Below are positions 18,801 through 24,495 of a DNA stretch of 64,000 nucleotides, piece by piece. Origin of the DNA: Leuctra nigra (Eukaryota > Arthropoda > Insecta > Plecoptera > Leuctridae); NCBI GenBank assembly GCA_934045905.1, contig OW203767.1, positions 26,358,785 to 26,422,784 of the forward strand, read 5' to 3'. The notes under the pieces are model-generated. The model was given only the letters and a program-made list of their open reading frames with translations, made no database searches and was not told the origin of the DNA. Made by a program: the position numbers and the translations under genes. Position 1 is the first letter of the stretch. Every line of letters starts with the position of its first letter.

Positions 18801-21366
18801 TATTCAGGGGTGCAGTCCTAGTAAAATAAGTGCCAGGGTGCCGAAAAAGAACAAAATCCGTAGCGTTCATGAGCCACGGGGGGTTTGAGGGGCAAGACCC
18901 CTCCCCCCAAATTTTCCCCCTGCCAGAATTTATTGTAATTTTACTATTTTAGTGATGTTTTTACGCATTTGAGACCTAGTTTTAAAATATATTTTAAAAT
19001 TCTCTACTGTAACAAAAGATAAGATGCAATTTGTTTGCAATTTATAATAATAAAATCTTAAACCATGGATGAATTTAATGGATTTTGAAAAAGATGGTTA
19101 CCCAAAAGTAAGTCAGGGCTCCGCCCTACCTTCAAAAATAGGCCCAGGGCGCCCTGGCCCCACTGCATCTCTGCTTCTATTGGATTCAAAGCTGTACAGA
19201 GTTTGTGGACATGTTCCATCATCGTGCAAATGTCTCGTTATACTTTGCTATTTGTTTATTCTTTAAGACCAAGTTTAGACCAAGAAAGATGGAGCCAGTC
19301 AGTGAATAATGCACGTGTGCTGTTTCAGAACTCGCTGGGCGAGTCTGCGCCCTGCAGCGAGGTGGTGTCGGCCGGCGAGTCGCTGCCGGCGTCGGACATT
19401 TCGTGGGAGGCCATCGACGACGTGGGGCCCACGCTGTGGGTGCCCGATCACGCGGTCAGTCACTGCATGGGATGCAACACCACCTTCTGGATCGGCCGCC
19501 GCAAGCACCACTGCAGGTGACGGGATAACACATATAACACACCCACGGAGCGGAGACTCCGTTAAATTTCCGGAGACCGAGATCCAATGGAATCGTAATG
19601 TTTTTGTTTAAGTGGAAGGATTGACAATGAAGACTGTCTCGTTGAAGATCAAAGTTGTCGGGAATTAATTGCTCTTTGTGCATTGTTGACTCCTTTTTTC
19701 AATTCTGATGTAAATGTTGTGCGATTATATTTTGCTGAGAATCCTCTGACTCTCTGATTCAGCAAATTTTAGCATTTGAAGGCTGCTAATAACGTCTAGA
19801 TTACAATTTTAAGAAGTACATAGGTGTGATCACAGCCGTCTGTACACTCGTCGTTCGTTCCTCCTCCTCCTTTGAGCTGCCTCCTTTGAGCTGCCTGCAG
19901 GTGAGGAACTAAAATTTTTTACTTGGAAGACAGGCAGCTCACAGGAGGAGGAACGAACGAACGGCGAGTGTACTGACGGCGATGGGTGTGATGTACAATG
20001 GCAATTCTTTCACTTCAATTTGATGTTCCAACAAATTTCTTCAATGTTCCGGTAACAGTTTTAACGAGCATTTCGATTTCTCTCTCTGCATAACGCTGTG
20101 ATCACTGTGCATATTGTGAGCTGTGCTAATACACTAACCTGCTAACTATGTGTTGTGTCGCTACTACTCACAGGTAGAGAGCCTCTCTACTATCAAGCAT
20201 ACATCGTTGCTTAGCATCCAGCCACTGTGATTGTCATTGATATTTCCCAGTACGTGTTCATTTCGTCAAGCCTCGGCTGTATGCAGTATTCTGCTTTGTC
20301 CGCATTGGCTATTTTTATTTGTTGTCACTTTATTTTGTCCATGGTACTTGTTCTTTATCTTTGTTTACCTCCTTTCCACCAGATTTATTTCACTGCCATT
20401 AAGATAGCATTACAACAGGAAACGAATTCAGTCCAAAGAGATGAAAATAAGATATGGAATTGGTACCCTGGAGGATGTCCTTGGCCCAAGCGACACTGTT
20501 ATTTTTTATGTTATGATTTATTAGCCTGACCCTTCTGCTGAAACATAGAAGGAAACTCCATTCAGTTTCTTTGTTACCAATTAGACATAATTCATTCCTA
20601 ATATAATGGTTGACGCAAATTTTATTCAAAAATTGAATCTAAATAATTTCCAGCCAGATGAAAAGAGATTGCACAGACATGAGACAGGAAGTTGAAAACA
20701 TCCCACTTCATGATCTTTAGGAAAATTACAATCTTCTTATCTGTTCTCAAAGAACTTGTCCTTGTTGAAGATATTTAGAGAACAGGATGTGGTCAAGATA
20801 ACTCCAGGCACAGCGGTGTGTTGTGGAAGATTCCTATCTCTTTCATACACGTGTAGGAAACTGGATATTTCCATTCCGTTCCATGAAATAATTAATATTT
20901 TATTTGTTTGAATGGTATGATGAATCTAAAGATTCTAATAATAAGTCAGAATTTTTGCGTGAAGTATTTCCCATCTGAAATAGTATTACCAACTTCAAAA
21001 AATATTTAGAATATGATTGAGGTCTGTCATTGCCCATTGGCAGGAGTTGTCTTGTTTACTTTGCTAATGTTTGTTGACAATTGTGTTGACAGAAACTGCG
21101 GTAAGATCTTCTGCTCGGACTGCTCGGACAACACTGTCCCGCTGCCGGACGAGCAGCTGTACAACCCTGTCCGCGTGTGCATCTCCTGTTACACCCTGCT
21201 CCACCCCAACCCCCTCCCCTCCAACGGCTATGCGAGGAGCAACGGCGCGTACCGACACAGCAATGGCATCGCGGCGCAGTGCTGCCAACAGCAGGGGACG
21301 CAGTGCGGCTCCGGCGCCGACGGCAACGCCTGCACCAAGTCCGTGGCCGCCGCCGTCACCACTTAG
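521..21366 (+). CDS. MTMR3/4 homologue: Myotubularin-related phosphoinositide 3-phosphatase, MTMR3/MTMR4 type (12 coding exons)
   Basis: Predicted to remove the 3-phosphate from PI3P and PI(3,5)P2 on endosomal membranes; this follows from the family. I joined exons 521-831 (ATG at 527), 5341-5512, 8311-8556, 9188-9361, 9809-10204, 10617-10976, 16248-16718, 17195-17453, 18152-18351, 18536-18640, 19329-19516 and 21093-21366. All junctions are GT-AG and all phases fit, giving 1049 aa. Domains in order: PH-GRAM about 15-110, myotubularin phosphatase about 160-560 with the active-site loop HCSDGWDR (Cys402, Arg408), an acidic Ser/Pro linker, a coiled coil about 848-890, and FYVE about 930-993 (WVPD 933-936, RRKHHCR 953-959, RVC 986-988). 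The order and the C-terminal FYVE separate MTMR3/4 from other myotubularins. An acceptor at 519-520 just before the start codon implies a 5' non-coding exon outside the window. Introns carry many transposons, including a 5-kb antisense LINE. Catalytic and lipid-binding residues are intact, so an active enzyme is expected. Confidence 0.95.
985..1198 (+). repeat. MITE-A copy 1
   Basis: A 214-bp element with about 33-bp terminal inverted repeats that start TACACTCGACAATT and end GAATTGTCAAGTGTAC. Nearly identical copies are at 2915-3127 and 62161-62374. It lies in MTMR intron 1 and is non-coding. Confidence 0.85.
1780..2471 (+). mobile_element. hAT-type non-autonomous element with BED-finger remnant
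   Basis: The termini TAAGGTGACCATA and TATGGTCACCTTA are inverted repeats, flanked by an exact 8-bp target duplication CCTTTTAT (1772-1779 and 2472-2479), the hAT hallmark. It is 692 bp and lies in MTMR intron 1. It retains the first part of a transposase (see 2104-2295). Confidence 0.88.
2104..2295 (+). pseudogene. hAT transposase N-terminal fragment (BED-like zinc finger)
   Basis: A reading frame of about 63 codons beginning MAPRRKCKFNEDLKKEF. A C-x2-C pair (KCMVCET) and a later H-x5-H type pair (NDHIKTPSSNHK) give the spacing of a BED finger found at hAT transposase N-termini. The catalytic RNase H-like part is missing, so this is a relic carried by a deletion derivative. Confidence 0.6.
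2915..3127 (+). repeat. MITE-A copy 2
   Basis: A 213-bp copy of the same family as 985-1198 with both inverted ends. Its right GTGTAC end is shared with the left end of MITE-B copy 2, so the two elements abut without spacer. Confidence 0.85.
3124..3341 (+). repeat. MITE-B copy 2
   Basis: A 218-bp element with inverted ends TTGGCCAAACAAAAATTGAA and TTCAATTTTTGTTTGGCC. It is the best preserved B copy in terminal symmetry and abuts MITE-A copy 2. Confidence 0.82.
3342..4917. other. MTMR intron 1 sequence without recognised features
   Basis: AT-rich intron DNA. The only noteworthy item is a short motif near 4847-4895 (AGGCTAATGGCGACGG) that recurs at about 57570-57586, preceded in both by TTAACGT, so it is probably a small dispersed repeat. 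No coding potential seen. Confidence 0.5.
4921..5218. repeat. Foldback (hairpin) element in MTMR intron 1
   Basis: Arms of about 100 bp (4921-5021 and 5118-5218) are reverse complements with roughly 90% match. The left arm begins TTTTTAACTTTTTATGCCAT and the right ends with its complement. The loop is about 95 bp. It ends only 122 bp before the exon 2 acceptor, so a hairpin in the pre-mRNA is possible. Confidence 0.85.
5341..5512 (+). CDS. MTMR3/4 homologue: MTMR exon 2 (PH-GRAM end)
   Basis: The exon has no ATG in its frame, so a start-to-stop ORF scan misses it. Acceptor GAAATTCCAG, donor GTCAGT at 5513. It codes residues 102-159, including LCLEWLRRLLKA and EDIFAFAFYAW, which match the end of the GRAM domain in MTMR3. 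It completes the split Arg102 codon. Confidence 0.9.
6829..7690. mobile_element. hAT-type element nested inside 5866-7981
   Basis: Ends TAGGGGTGTGCGAA and TTCGCACACCCCTA with the exact 8-bp duplication GTGAATTA (6821-6828, 7691-7698). Sub-terminal TTCGAA/TTCGACTTCG repeats occur at both ends. It is younger than its host element. The same terminal type occurs at 17634-18108. Confidence 0.9.
7201..7320 (+). pseudogene. Short ORF inside nested hAT element
   Basis: A 39-codon frame beginning MESAYANLEQGKAALELFF and ending at TAG 7318-7320. It sits where a transposase start would be expected and follows a CpG-containing leader, so it may be the deleted stub of a hAT transposase. I do not recognise a domain. 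Confidence 0.35.
7990..9187. other. MTMR introns 2 (end) and 3
   Basis: Outside exon 3 (8311-8556) this AT-rich intron DNA shows only splice signals and no repeat I could pair. Confidence 0.5.
8311..8556 (+). CDS. MTMR3/4 homologue: MTMR exon 3 (phosphatase N-terminal part)
   Basis: Acceptor ATTGCTAG, donor GTGATT at 8557. It codes residues 160-241. SYKLCPSYPRQMLVPA and FRSSKRIPAVVWRH are the conserved myotubularin entry region. Phase 0 on both sides. Confidence 0.93.
9188..9361 (+). CDS. MTMR3/4 homologue: MTMR exon 4
   Basis: Acceptor TTCTGTGCAG, donor GTATGT at 9362. It codes residues 242-299: VGWLGWRSSEDEDLL is the QPEVSWWGWR-type myotubularin segment, followed by a less conserved acidic stretch. 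Phase 0 on both sides. Confidence 0.92.
9362..10616. other. MTMR introns 4 and 5
   Basis: Two introns of 447 bp and 412 bp around exon 5. No repeats or other coding signals seen. Confidence 0.5.
9809..10204 (+). CDS. MTMR3/4 homologue: MTMR exon 5 (catalytic loop)
   Basis: Acceptor GGTTCTGCAG, donor GTGAGC at 10205. It codes residues 300-431, with DARSY, GGGVECPEYYP and the CX5R loop VHCSDGWDRT (Cys402 to Arg408). All residues expected for catalysis are present. Phase 0 on both sides. Confidence 0.95.
10617..10976 (+). CDS. MTMR3/4 homologue: MTMR exon 6
   Basis: Acceptor ACGTGCAG, donor GTATGA at 10977. It codes residues 432-551, including VEREWLDFGHKFADRCGH and FLQWLDCVHQL, which are highly conserved myotubularin core. 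The exon is strongly GC-rich compared with the flanking introns. The next intron holds the antisense LINE. Confidence 0.94.
11208..14222 (-). CDS. LINE ORF2: AP endonuclease and reverse transcriptase, in frame after ORF1 amber codon
   Basis: Open for just over 1000 codons after the ORF1 TAG, in the same frame. The endonuclease starts at once (YFNAQSVIANK, CISETHL, GDFNIDL, SDHRIIGV), followed by reverse transcriptase motifs (FRPINTL, HQSGFREKHSCES, FIDLKRAFETID, GVPQGAVLGPLLF, YADD, YLGIIID). All catalytic motifs are present. The first in-frame ATG (13988-13986) lies after the first endonuclease motifs, so initiation there would lose NAQS and SETHL; translation by readthrough of the TAG is the simplest explanation. 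A conserved-looking C-terminal region follows the RT. Confidence 0.9.
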   Translation of the reverse strand, partial: QPLTINTSSNDNSLLYFNAQSVIANKDEIEQLINRNKPQILCISETHLTEDIEDWEVNIQDYNLIRVDSNSRHTGGVLMYIQHNIEYKEVQRKAIDKQWWSLSVKIGNETYKNSIVSVAYASPKLRKAGVITLLEENIEILQDLHSQCKILILGDFNIDLSKSTLYSKKLKNMLSQMGMVQLVQDFTRIANTVSICKKSDATTNITSRTLIDYVITNREFESIVHTNILDDIISDHRIIGVFLSNGKKDSTIKSNVKEICYKDFKTFYKDKDAQNLYKEQLEKMNWESNLENENVDSMVEELIGNIKKVNNEYIKTKTIKIKSSYSSNWWFDSEIKKAQKERNYLHKLAKRNHTDNEVLWSNYKNKRNEVLTLIRNKKRQFYEKKINDNKYKPKELWKVLKLLYKGKGEEISNKLNFNHKLVLGTESIASHFNNYFVNSVEDIAKNILSCVSKDQETIRIPEIIIDGSGFNSFPNISEQRVEEVIKRLREVSPCEDAINKQIIKIASPIIIKFLTQIFNKSLKSGVVPNILKLASIIPIPKVPKAIDGENFRPINTLHIFEKILEYIVKDFIDEYLTESKILMEHQSGFREKHSCESSIQFVINEWKTNLSNNQITVAVFIDLKRAFETIDRKLLIEKLIRYGFKGNVIKWLESYLSTRTQRVIYGKSRSDTIENKIGVPQGAVLGPLLFILYINDICSVLKHCKIQLYADDALITCCGTDMDTILNKLNEDLNKIETWLKENRMKINVSKTKAMIICSKKIRHTVIDVHRTCNIVIESENIEIVKEYKYLGIIIDQDLNFKQHASYIIKKIARKTGLFRRISGCLPLESKILIYQSIILPHIDYCSSVLFLLRKNEIDIMQKIQNKAMRAILRVNKYTNINKMLNALCWLNVRDRVLLNSMTFIYKITNGLTPNYLSSILAMNVNVHDYNTRIKNNLSIVRTLSKFTDNSIFHKGIVIYNRIPLEIRESDSPKMFRRECCKLIKNRMLTPLPHENVGFWLNDV
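14217..14225 (-). promoter_or_regulatory. Candidate stop-codon readthrough site UAG-CAA-CCA
   Basis: On the minus strand the ORF1 stop and the next two codons read TAG CAA CCA, matching the UAG-CAR-YYA context known from tobamovirus replicase readthrough. ORF2 continues in the same frame with no stop. Recoding here would make an ORF1-ORF2 fusion; function is inferred from context. Confidence 0.6.
14223..16025 (-). CDS. LINE ORF1: PHD finger, SGNH esterase and CCHC knuckle protein
   Basis: 600 codons from the ATG at 16025 to TAG at 14225-14223. Order: a PHD-like finger (CVMC, CTLC, HYKC, CANC; about residues 23-69), a coiled basic/acidic stretch, an SGNH hydrolase (ILIVGDSHVRE, LACGTNDIS, HLNHNGKR; about 245-405), a tandem KTQKDQ repeat, then CCHC knuckles beginning CYVCQRYGHFARECKS. 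PHD plus esterase is known in CR1-type ORF1 proteins; CCHC knuckles are usual in Jockey/I/R1-type ORF1. Presumed RNA-binding chaperone that forms the retrotransposition particle. The start region reads CAAGATGGCGCC, a YY1-like motif. Confidence 0.88.
   Translation of the reverse strand: MAPMAVSENELGKNKVVKLSNKCVMCEIGVNQGLECTLCKSWTHYKCLGMKKREYTKACTNGHNLVCANCESECEVRSIPEEPIPTTTNDNSVYKKSKKTEERQTAKLVGWIIEQIKHEEQGGRKRRMGQKKRTVFKSEIVKGIIASFMWMEQRLKEMEARLERVTRKQEREAKEIKKPAPGAVPDRNYSVSEEQPTTQLSTPTPAPTPTPGVVTDSNDSVSEEQPITAVYNRRLQDGDGSHPTMNILIVGDSHVREMRANLQDKLSVEAGSAEVQCIIKPNARADVVLQDLETSLKSPVDPKPDVIVLACGTNDISSQFGEKQKKDLIHTFRKTVSVIGKVSPKTSVMILNLPNRYDLPLLNTTIQQTNCAIDMLSNEFSNVTIINTSVIPRDQFTNHGLHLNHNGKRTLCNMMADQIMSLGADRDREEEVPPLVPLNKQFEDYKKKQEQLFQQKDRKKTQKDQEKTQKDQEKTQKDQDKTQKDQNKTQKDHDKTQKSQEKTPPSSPSPEQYIRIKRCYVCQRYGHFARECKSDIMICEYCAGPHNITSCISDYPQCRNCEKKNYRLKQCVDVRHEASDPHCPFYLSVKKVIHSRIDRI
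14490..14690 (-). repeat. In-frame coding minisatellite (KTQKDQ-type) in LINE ORF1
   Basis: About seven tandem 24-bp units code K-T-Q-K-D-Q-(E/D/N)-type octapeptides, giving a highly charged, probably disordered spacer between the esterase and the zinc knuckles. Units differ mainly at one residue (E, D, N, H). Confidence 0.8.
16248..16718 (+). CDS. MTMR3/4 homologue: MTMR exon 7 (end of phosphatase, acidic linker)
   Basis: Acceptor TGCGTTCAG, donor GTGAGT at 16719. It codes residues 552-708: VRDLVMWCEVYL closes the phosphatase domain, KTRSYDDL and RRSSDPN are short motifs also seen in MTMR3, and the rest is low-complexity Pro/Glu/Ser linker. Phase 0. Confidence 0.92.
16719..17194. other. MTMR intron 7
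   Basis: A 476-bp AT-rich intron; no repeat or other gene seen. Confidence 0.5.
17195..17453 (+). CDS. MTMR3/4 homologue: MTMR exon 8 (linker)
   Basis: Acceptor GTTCCCAG, donor GTCAGT at 17454. It codes residues 709-795 of the unstructured region between phosphatase and FYVE, with a small Cys-containing patch DDCRVCANSR. It ends after the first base of a Gly codon, which exon 9 completes. Confidence 0.88.
17634..18108. mobile_element. hAT-type element in MTMR intron 8
   Basis: Ends TAGGGGTGTGCGAAG and CTTCGCACACCCCTA, with exact 8-bp duplication ATTTTTCC (17626-17633, 18109-18116). Same terminal type as 6829-7690, with GAAGCTTCGA repeats near the left end. It is 475 bp and its right end is 43 bp from exon 9, within reach of the branch-point region. 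Confidence 0.92.
17915..17989 (+). pseudogene. 24-codon acidic ORF stub in hAT element
   Basis: MDLSDENEDEVGLLVEEGSN then four more residues and TAA. The acidic start and its place in the element suggest the first exon or stub of a deleted transposase, but it is too short to classify. Confidence 0.3.
18152..18351 (+). CDS. MTMR3/4 homologue: MTMR exon 9 (coiled-coil start)
   Basis: Acceptor TTCTTCAG, donor GTACTT at 18352. It codes residues 795-861. RLDDVDGLAPIQNDVQMRL matches the region before the coiled coil of MTMR3 (DDDG then IQQRLRQI). Only 43 bp separate it from the hAT element upstream. Confidence 0.9.
18536..18640 (+). CDS. MTMR3/4 homologue: MTMR exon 10 (coiled coil)
   Basis: Acceptor TTGGCACAG, donor GTCAGT at 18641. 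It codes residues 862-896, a heptad-like helix (IKEEALQRDLHSTRLALIQQ) continuing from exon 9, then a His/Cys-rich tail. Phase 0. Confidence 0.85.
18805..19173. mobile_element. hAT-type element in MTMR intron 10
   Basis: Ends CAGGGGTGCAGT and ACTGCATCTCTG are 12-bp imperfect inverted repeats beginning CAG, flanked by the exact 8-bp duplication CTTCTATT (18797-18804, 19174-19181). It is 369 bp, with internal G-run and C-run blocks and no ORF. Confidence 0.88.
19329..19516 (+). CDS. MTMR3/4 homologue: MTMR exon 11 (FYVE part 1)
   Basis: Acceptor GCTGTTTCAG, donor GTGACG at 19517. It codes residues 897-959 with SWEAIDDVGPTLWVPDHAV, the CMGC zinc pair and the RRKHHCR PI3P-binding motif. The domain is cut at the last Arg codon and continues 1.6 kb downstream. 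Confidence 0.93.
19517..21092. other. MTMR intron 11, with a foldback at 19836-19979
   Basis: The intron splits the FYVE domain. It holds a hairpin element whose arms begin CCGTCTGTACACTCG and carry CGTTCGTTCCTCCTCC against its complement. The rest is unremarkable AT-rich DNA. Confidence 0.65.
19836..19979. repeat. Small foldback element
   Basis: Arms of about 35-45 bp, GTACACTCG followed by TCGTTCGTTCCTCCTCC, pair with GGAGGAGGAACGAACGAACG near the right end. The loop contains a short duplication, CCTCCTTTGAGCTG. The GTACACTCG start resembles the MITE-A end. Confidence 0.75.
21093..21366 (+). CDS. MTMR3/4 homologue: MTMR exon 12 (FYVE part 2 and stop)
   Basis: Acceptor TGTTGACAG. It codes residues 959-1049: NCGKIFCSDCS and VRVCISCYTLLHP supply the remaining zinc ligands and the RVC motif. 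A Gly/Asn/Cys-rich tail follows, ending with TAG at 21364-21366. Confidence 0.94.
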
Positions 21367-23636
21367 TCATCACGTACAGCGCTGAAGCTTCCGACGAACT
21401 AACCAGTCGTTTCCTAGATCAAAGGCTTTTCTATGATATTACTTACAAACCTAGTACCTACTCAACATTCAGTATGATTATTTCAACTATATTGAAGAGA
21501 TGAAAAAAAACATAAATATACAAGTATTTATTAGTAATTTCTAGTTTCTAAATGTTAATTTCTAATATTTGGAAAGTTCAACTTGACATCGCAATGTTAA
21601 AGTGGTGACTGTGATTTCTTTGTCTGGGTATGTGCAGCGACTAACGGGTGGCAAGAGGAGTGCGAGTCGTATTTTACTAATTAGTAATTACTAAGTAACC
21701 AAAGTTGTGATTGTTGACTTATGAAGCAATAGACTCTAGTGTGGAACTGTTCCCCGTGTACCAACTGACTCGTGAGCCGATGGACTGGTCATTTATGAAG
21801 CGCGTGAATTGTGATTGTACAGTACCTATATTGGTAGTGAAGACTAGACTCGTGTCGACATTGGAAACTCTTTTCTCTCCCTTTCTGCTCTTCTGTACCT
21901 TGATAAGTTGTAAGTTGTTTCTAAAACACATCAGGGATTTACTTAGGTAGTACTTGATCCCATAATAATCATTCATCACCTACCAAGACAATGCTGTGAT
22001 TTGGTCGTGTCAACCAAAGACATTATTATTTATGGCAGTCATGTTCAATTGTGACATACTTTTCTTATTTCTTAAAGCAAAAGAATATTTATTCTTTCTA
22101 TACTTAGTGGAAAGGGCAAGTCAATAAGCTTATACCATGCATTTCTTGAGGATATGTTATCTGTTAAATTTTGCTCAATGATTACTATCTAACCTATTGT
22201 ATTTCTTTATCAATTTTGTTTTAATTTGGCCTGTATGAGAAAAACGAAAACTGAAGTTAACAATGCAAAAGCTTTTTGGCAAAACATTTTTTGTCCAAAG
22301 TCGCTACTGTGAAATTCACTACTGAATTCAGAAATTTTCTTTAACTCTTGGCATTGTAAATATGATTTAAAGAACTTGAAGCAATGGCAGCAACTGCCTG
22401 CTAGTTACCTGAAGGTGGTAAAAACACCACCAAAATATTGCTCTTGTTTTTCAACTTAACTATGCCAAGTTTTCAAATAGAGAAAAAAATAACCAAGACT
22501 TAGGTATTGTGCTGAAATATTCATACCTTCAGTTCTGTACTCTGTATTATTTATTTCGTGATCGATCTCTTTCTATACAATTCTGTGGTATTATTGCATG
22601 CTCGCTGTCCTCTGTTACACAGTTTCCATGTCGGCAGAATCTAGACTTCCAAAGACTCTGAGCTCCCTAGACTGATAGGTTCAAGTGATTCAACTATTGT
22701 AGGTTGTACTCTATGTACACTAATTGTATATTTTATTTTAATGTGTATAAAATATGAGAAAATTATTATTTAGAATTGCAAATATATATGTACATTTGAA
22801 AGATTTAATTGTGTTTTTTAATGAAGTTACGCGATTGGAGTGTGAGGGATGAACAACTAAAAACGTCAGTGTACTTTTAAAATATTTGTAGAAAGTGTCA
22901 AGAAGTAGCAGTATACCTATACATAATACAAATTTTAAAATCGCCTTGCATGCTATACAAAAATTAAAAAAGGACAAAAATACAAGTGGATATCTAAAAA
23001 TTATACAAAAGTTAAGAAATCACAAATGATATAAAGTTTCTAAAAAGAGAAAGCAAATACTTCGAATTAAATATTTCATAATACCTACTGATTTTTCAGA
23101 ATAGAAAAAATATCTGGTCCACTGGCTGGATAAGTTGTTACCCCTCGTCTTGGAGAGTAAAACATGACCCTATGATCCCAAGTATCGCAGAAAACAAGTT
23201 TCCTTGTAGATTCTTATGTTGAGTTGACGTTGTAAGCTTGCTGACAGCTCTAAAAGTCCCTAGGTCTTGCAGGTATAAAATAATTATAGTTTCTAGGTTC
23301 TATACTTACATCAACATTTTAAGATTGAATAAAATAATACGTTATATATCATTTGTATTAGAATTTACAAAACATAATATTTGATTGATTTTTATATTTG
23401 GAGTAAATACTCATTTTTACCCGATGTTCGTGTCTAGGTGTTGAATATTGCATGCACAAATCCCTATTTTATATGCCCCATGATAATTTGAAGTTCATTT
23501 TTATGAATGAAACTTATACATTTTTCCTGTGTGTTTGTCATTATTATTTGTTACAAATTTACTGGAATAAAATTCCACCAGACTTCCCTATTAACATAGT
23601 TTCCAAATTGTAATGACAGAAACATTTCATGATAGA
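21367..23636 (+). other. MTMR 3' UTR and flank
   Basis: AT-rich non-coding DNA after the stop codon. Candidate poly(A) signals AATAAA lie at 23328-23333 and 23566-23571; which is used cannot be told from sequence. No repeats or ORFs of note. Confidence 0.45.
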
Positions 23637-24495
23637 ATTACTAGTAAAACGCTCTGGGTAACGTGTTGATGAGCGAGCACGGATACGCAGAACACCTCGA
23701 ACCGAAATTCTGTCTATCGAAAATATCATTAAAAGCCAATAATTCGTGAATTTCGTCAGACTTGAATAAAAATCTCTAATTATTCCTAAAATGTTAGTAT
23801 CAACCTTTATGATTGAACTGTTCCTTGTTAATATTCAAAAATCACAGGATCTCTTTATATACCTGGGACCACTCAAATCATATGATATTAGTGTGTACAC
23901 AATATCAGATCAATCTGTTGAACGGTCATTATAGTTTCATTTCGTTTAAAACTTTCTGCTCTAACTACCTTGCCTTGAACTGAAGATTCGAAGTCGCCGT
24001 GAATTTGACAGCCAACACGCAAAATGTCCCTAAAATTACAAAAACTTTTGAAAATAACGACAGATTTGACTGAAAATTGGCAAAAATACCTTAAATGTTG
24101 GTACCAATGACCATGCAAAGTTTTTAGTTGGTCGGTCAATCGGTTCTAGTTTAAATTTCAAAAATCACAGGAAAAATGGTTTCAAATTTGAACCAATGGG
24201 AGGATTTGGCTGAAATTTATTATGATTGGGTACAATGTTGGTTGCAATGACTTTGCTAAATTTCAAATTGATCAAACCACCCAATCGAAAGATAATTTTT
24301 TTTAAATTTAAACCAATCAGGGGATTTCAAAAAAATTAGGGTCTGTAACGCCCGGAAATGGTCAGTACATGTGTGCAAATTTTCAGCTTGATCGAAGAAA
24401 AACTGTGACTTGTATATCGTCAGTAACAGAAAAAAAAAACAGGTCCGTGCCAAAAGAGCCAAAAGGAGACGCTCGCTTCGCTCGCTCAATAAAAT
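23637..24495 (-). repeat. Dispersed 0.85-kb repeat, family R1, copy 1
   Basis: Minus-strand copy of the family also at 37465-38370 and 48600-49415. One end carries GAGCGAGCGAAGCGAGCG followed by TCTCCTTTTGGCTCTTTTGG, the other GTGCTCGCTCATCAACGCGT. The interior has several diverged sub-modules containing GAAATTTTGCACACATGT or AAATTTTCAGCC. No coding frame. Class unknown. Confidence 0.75.
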
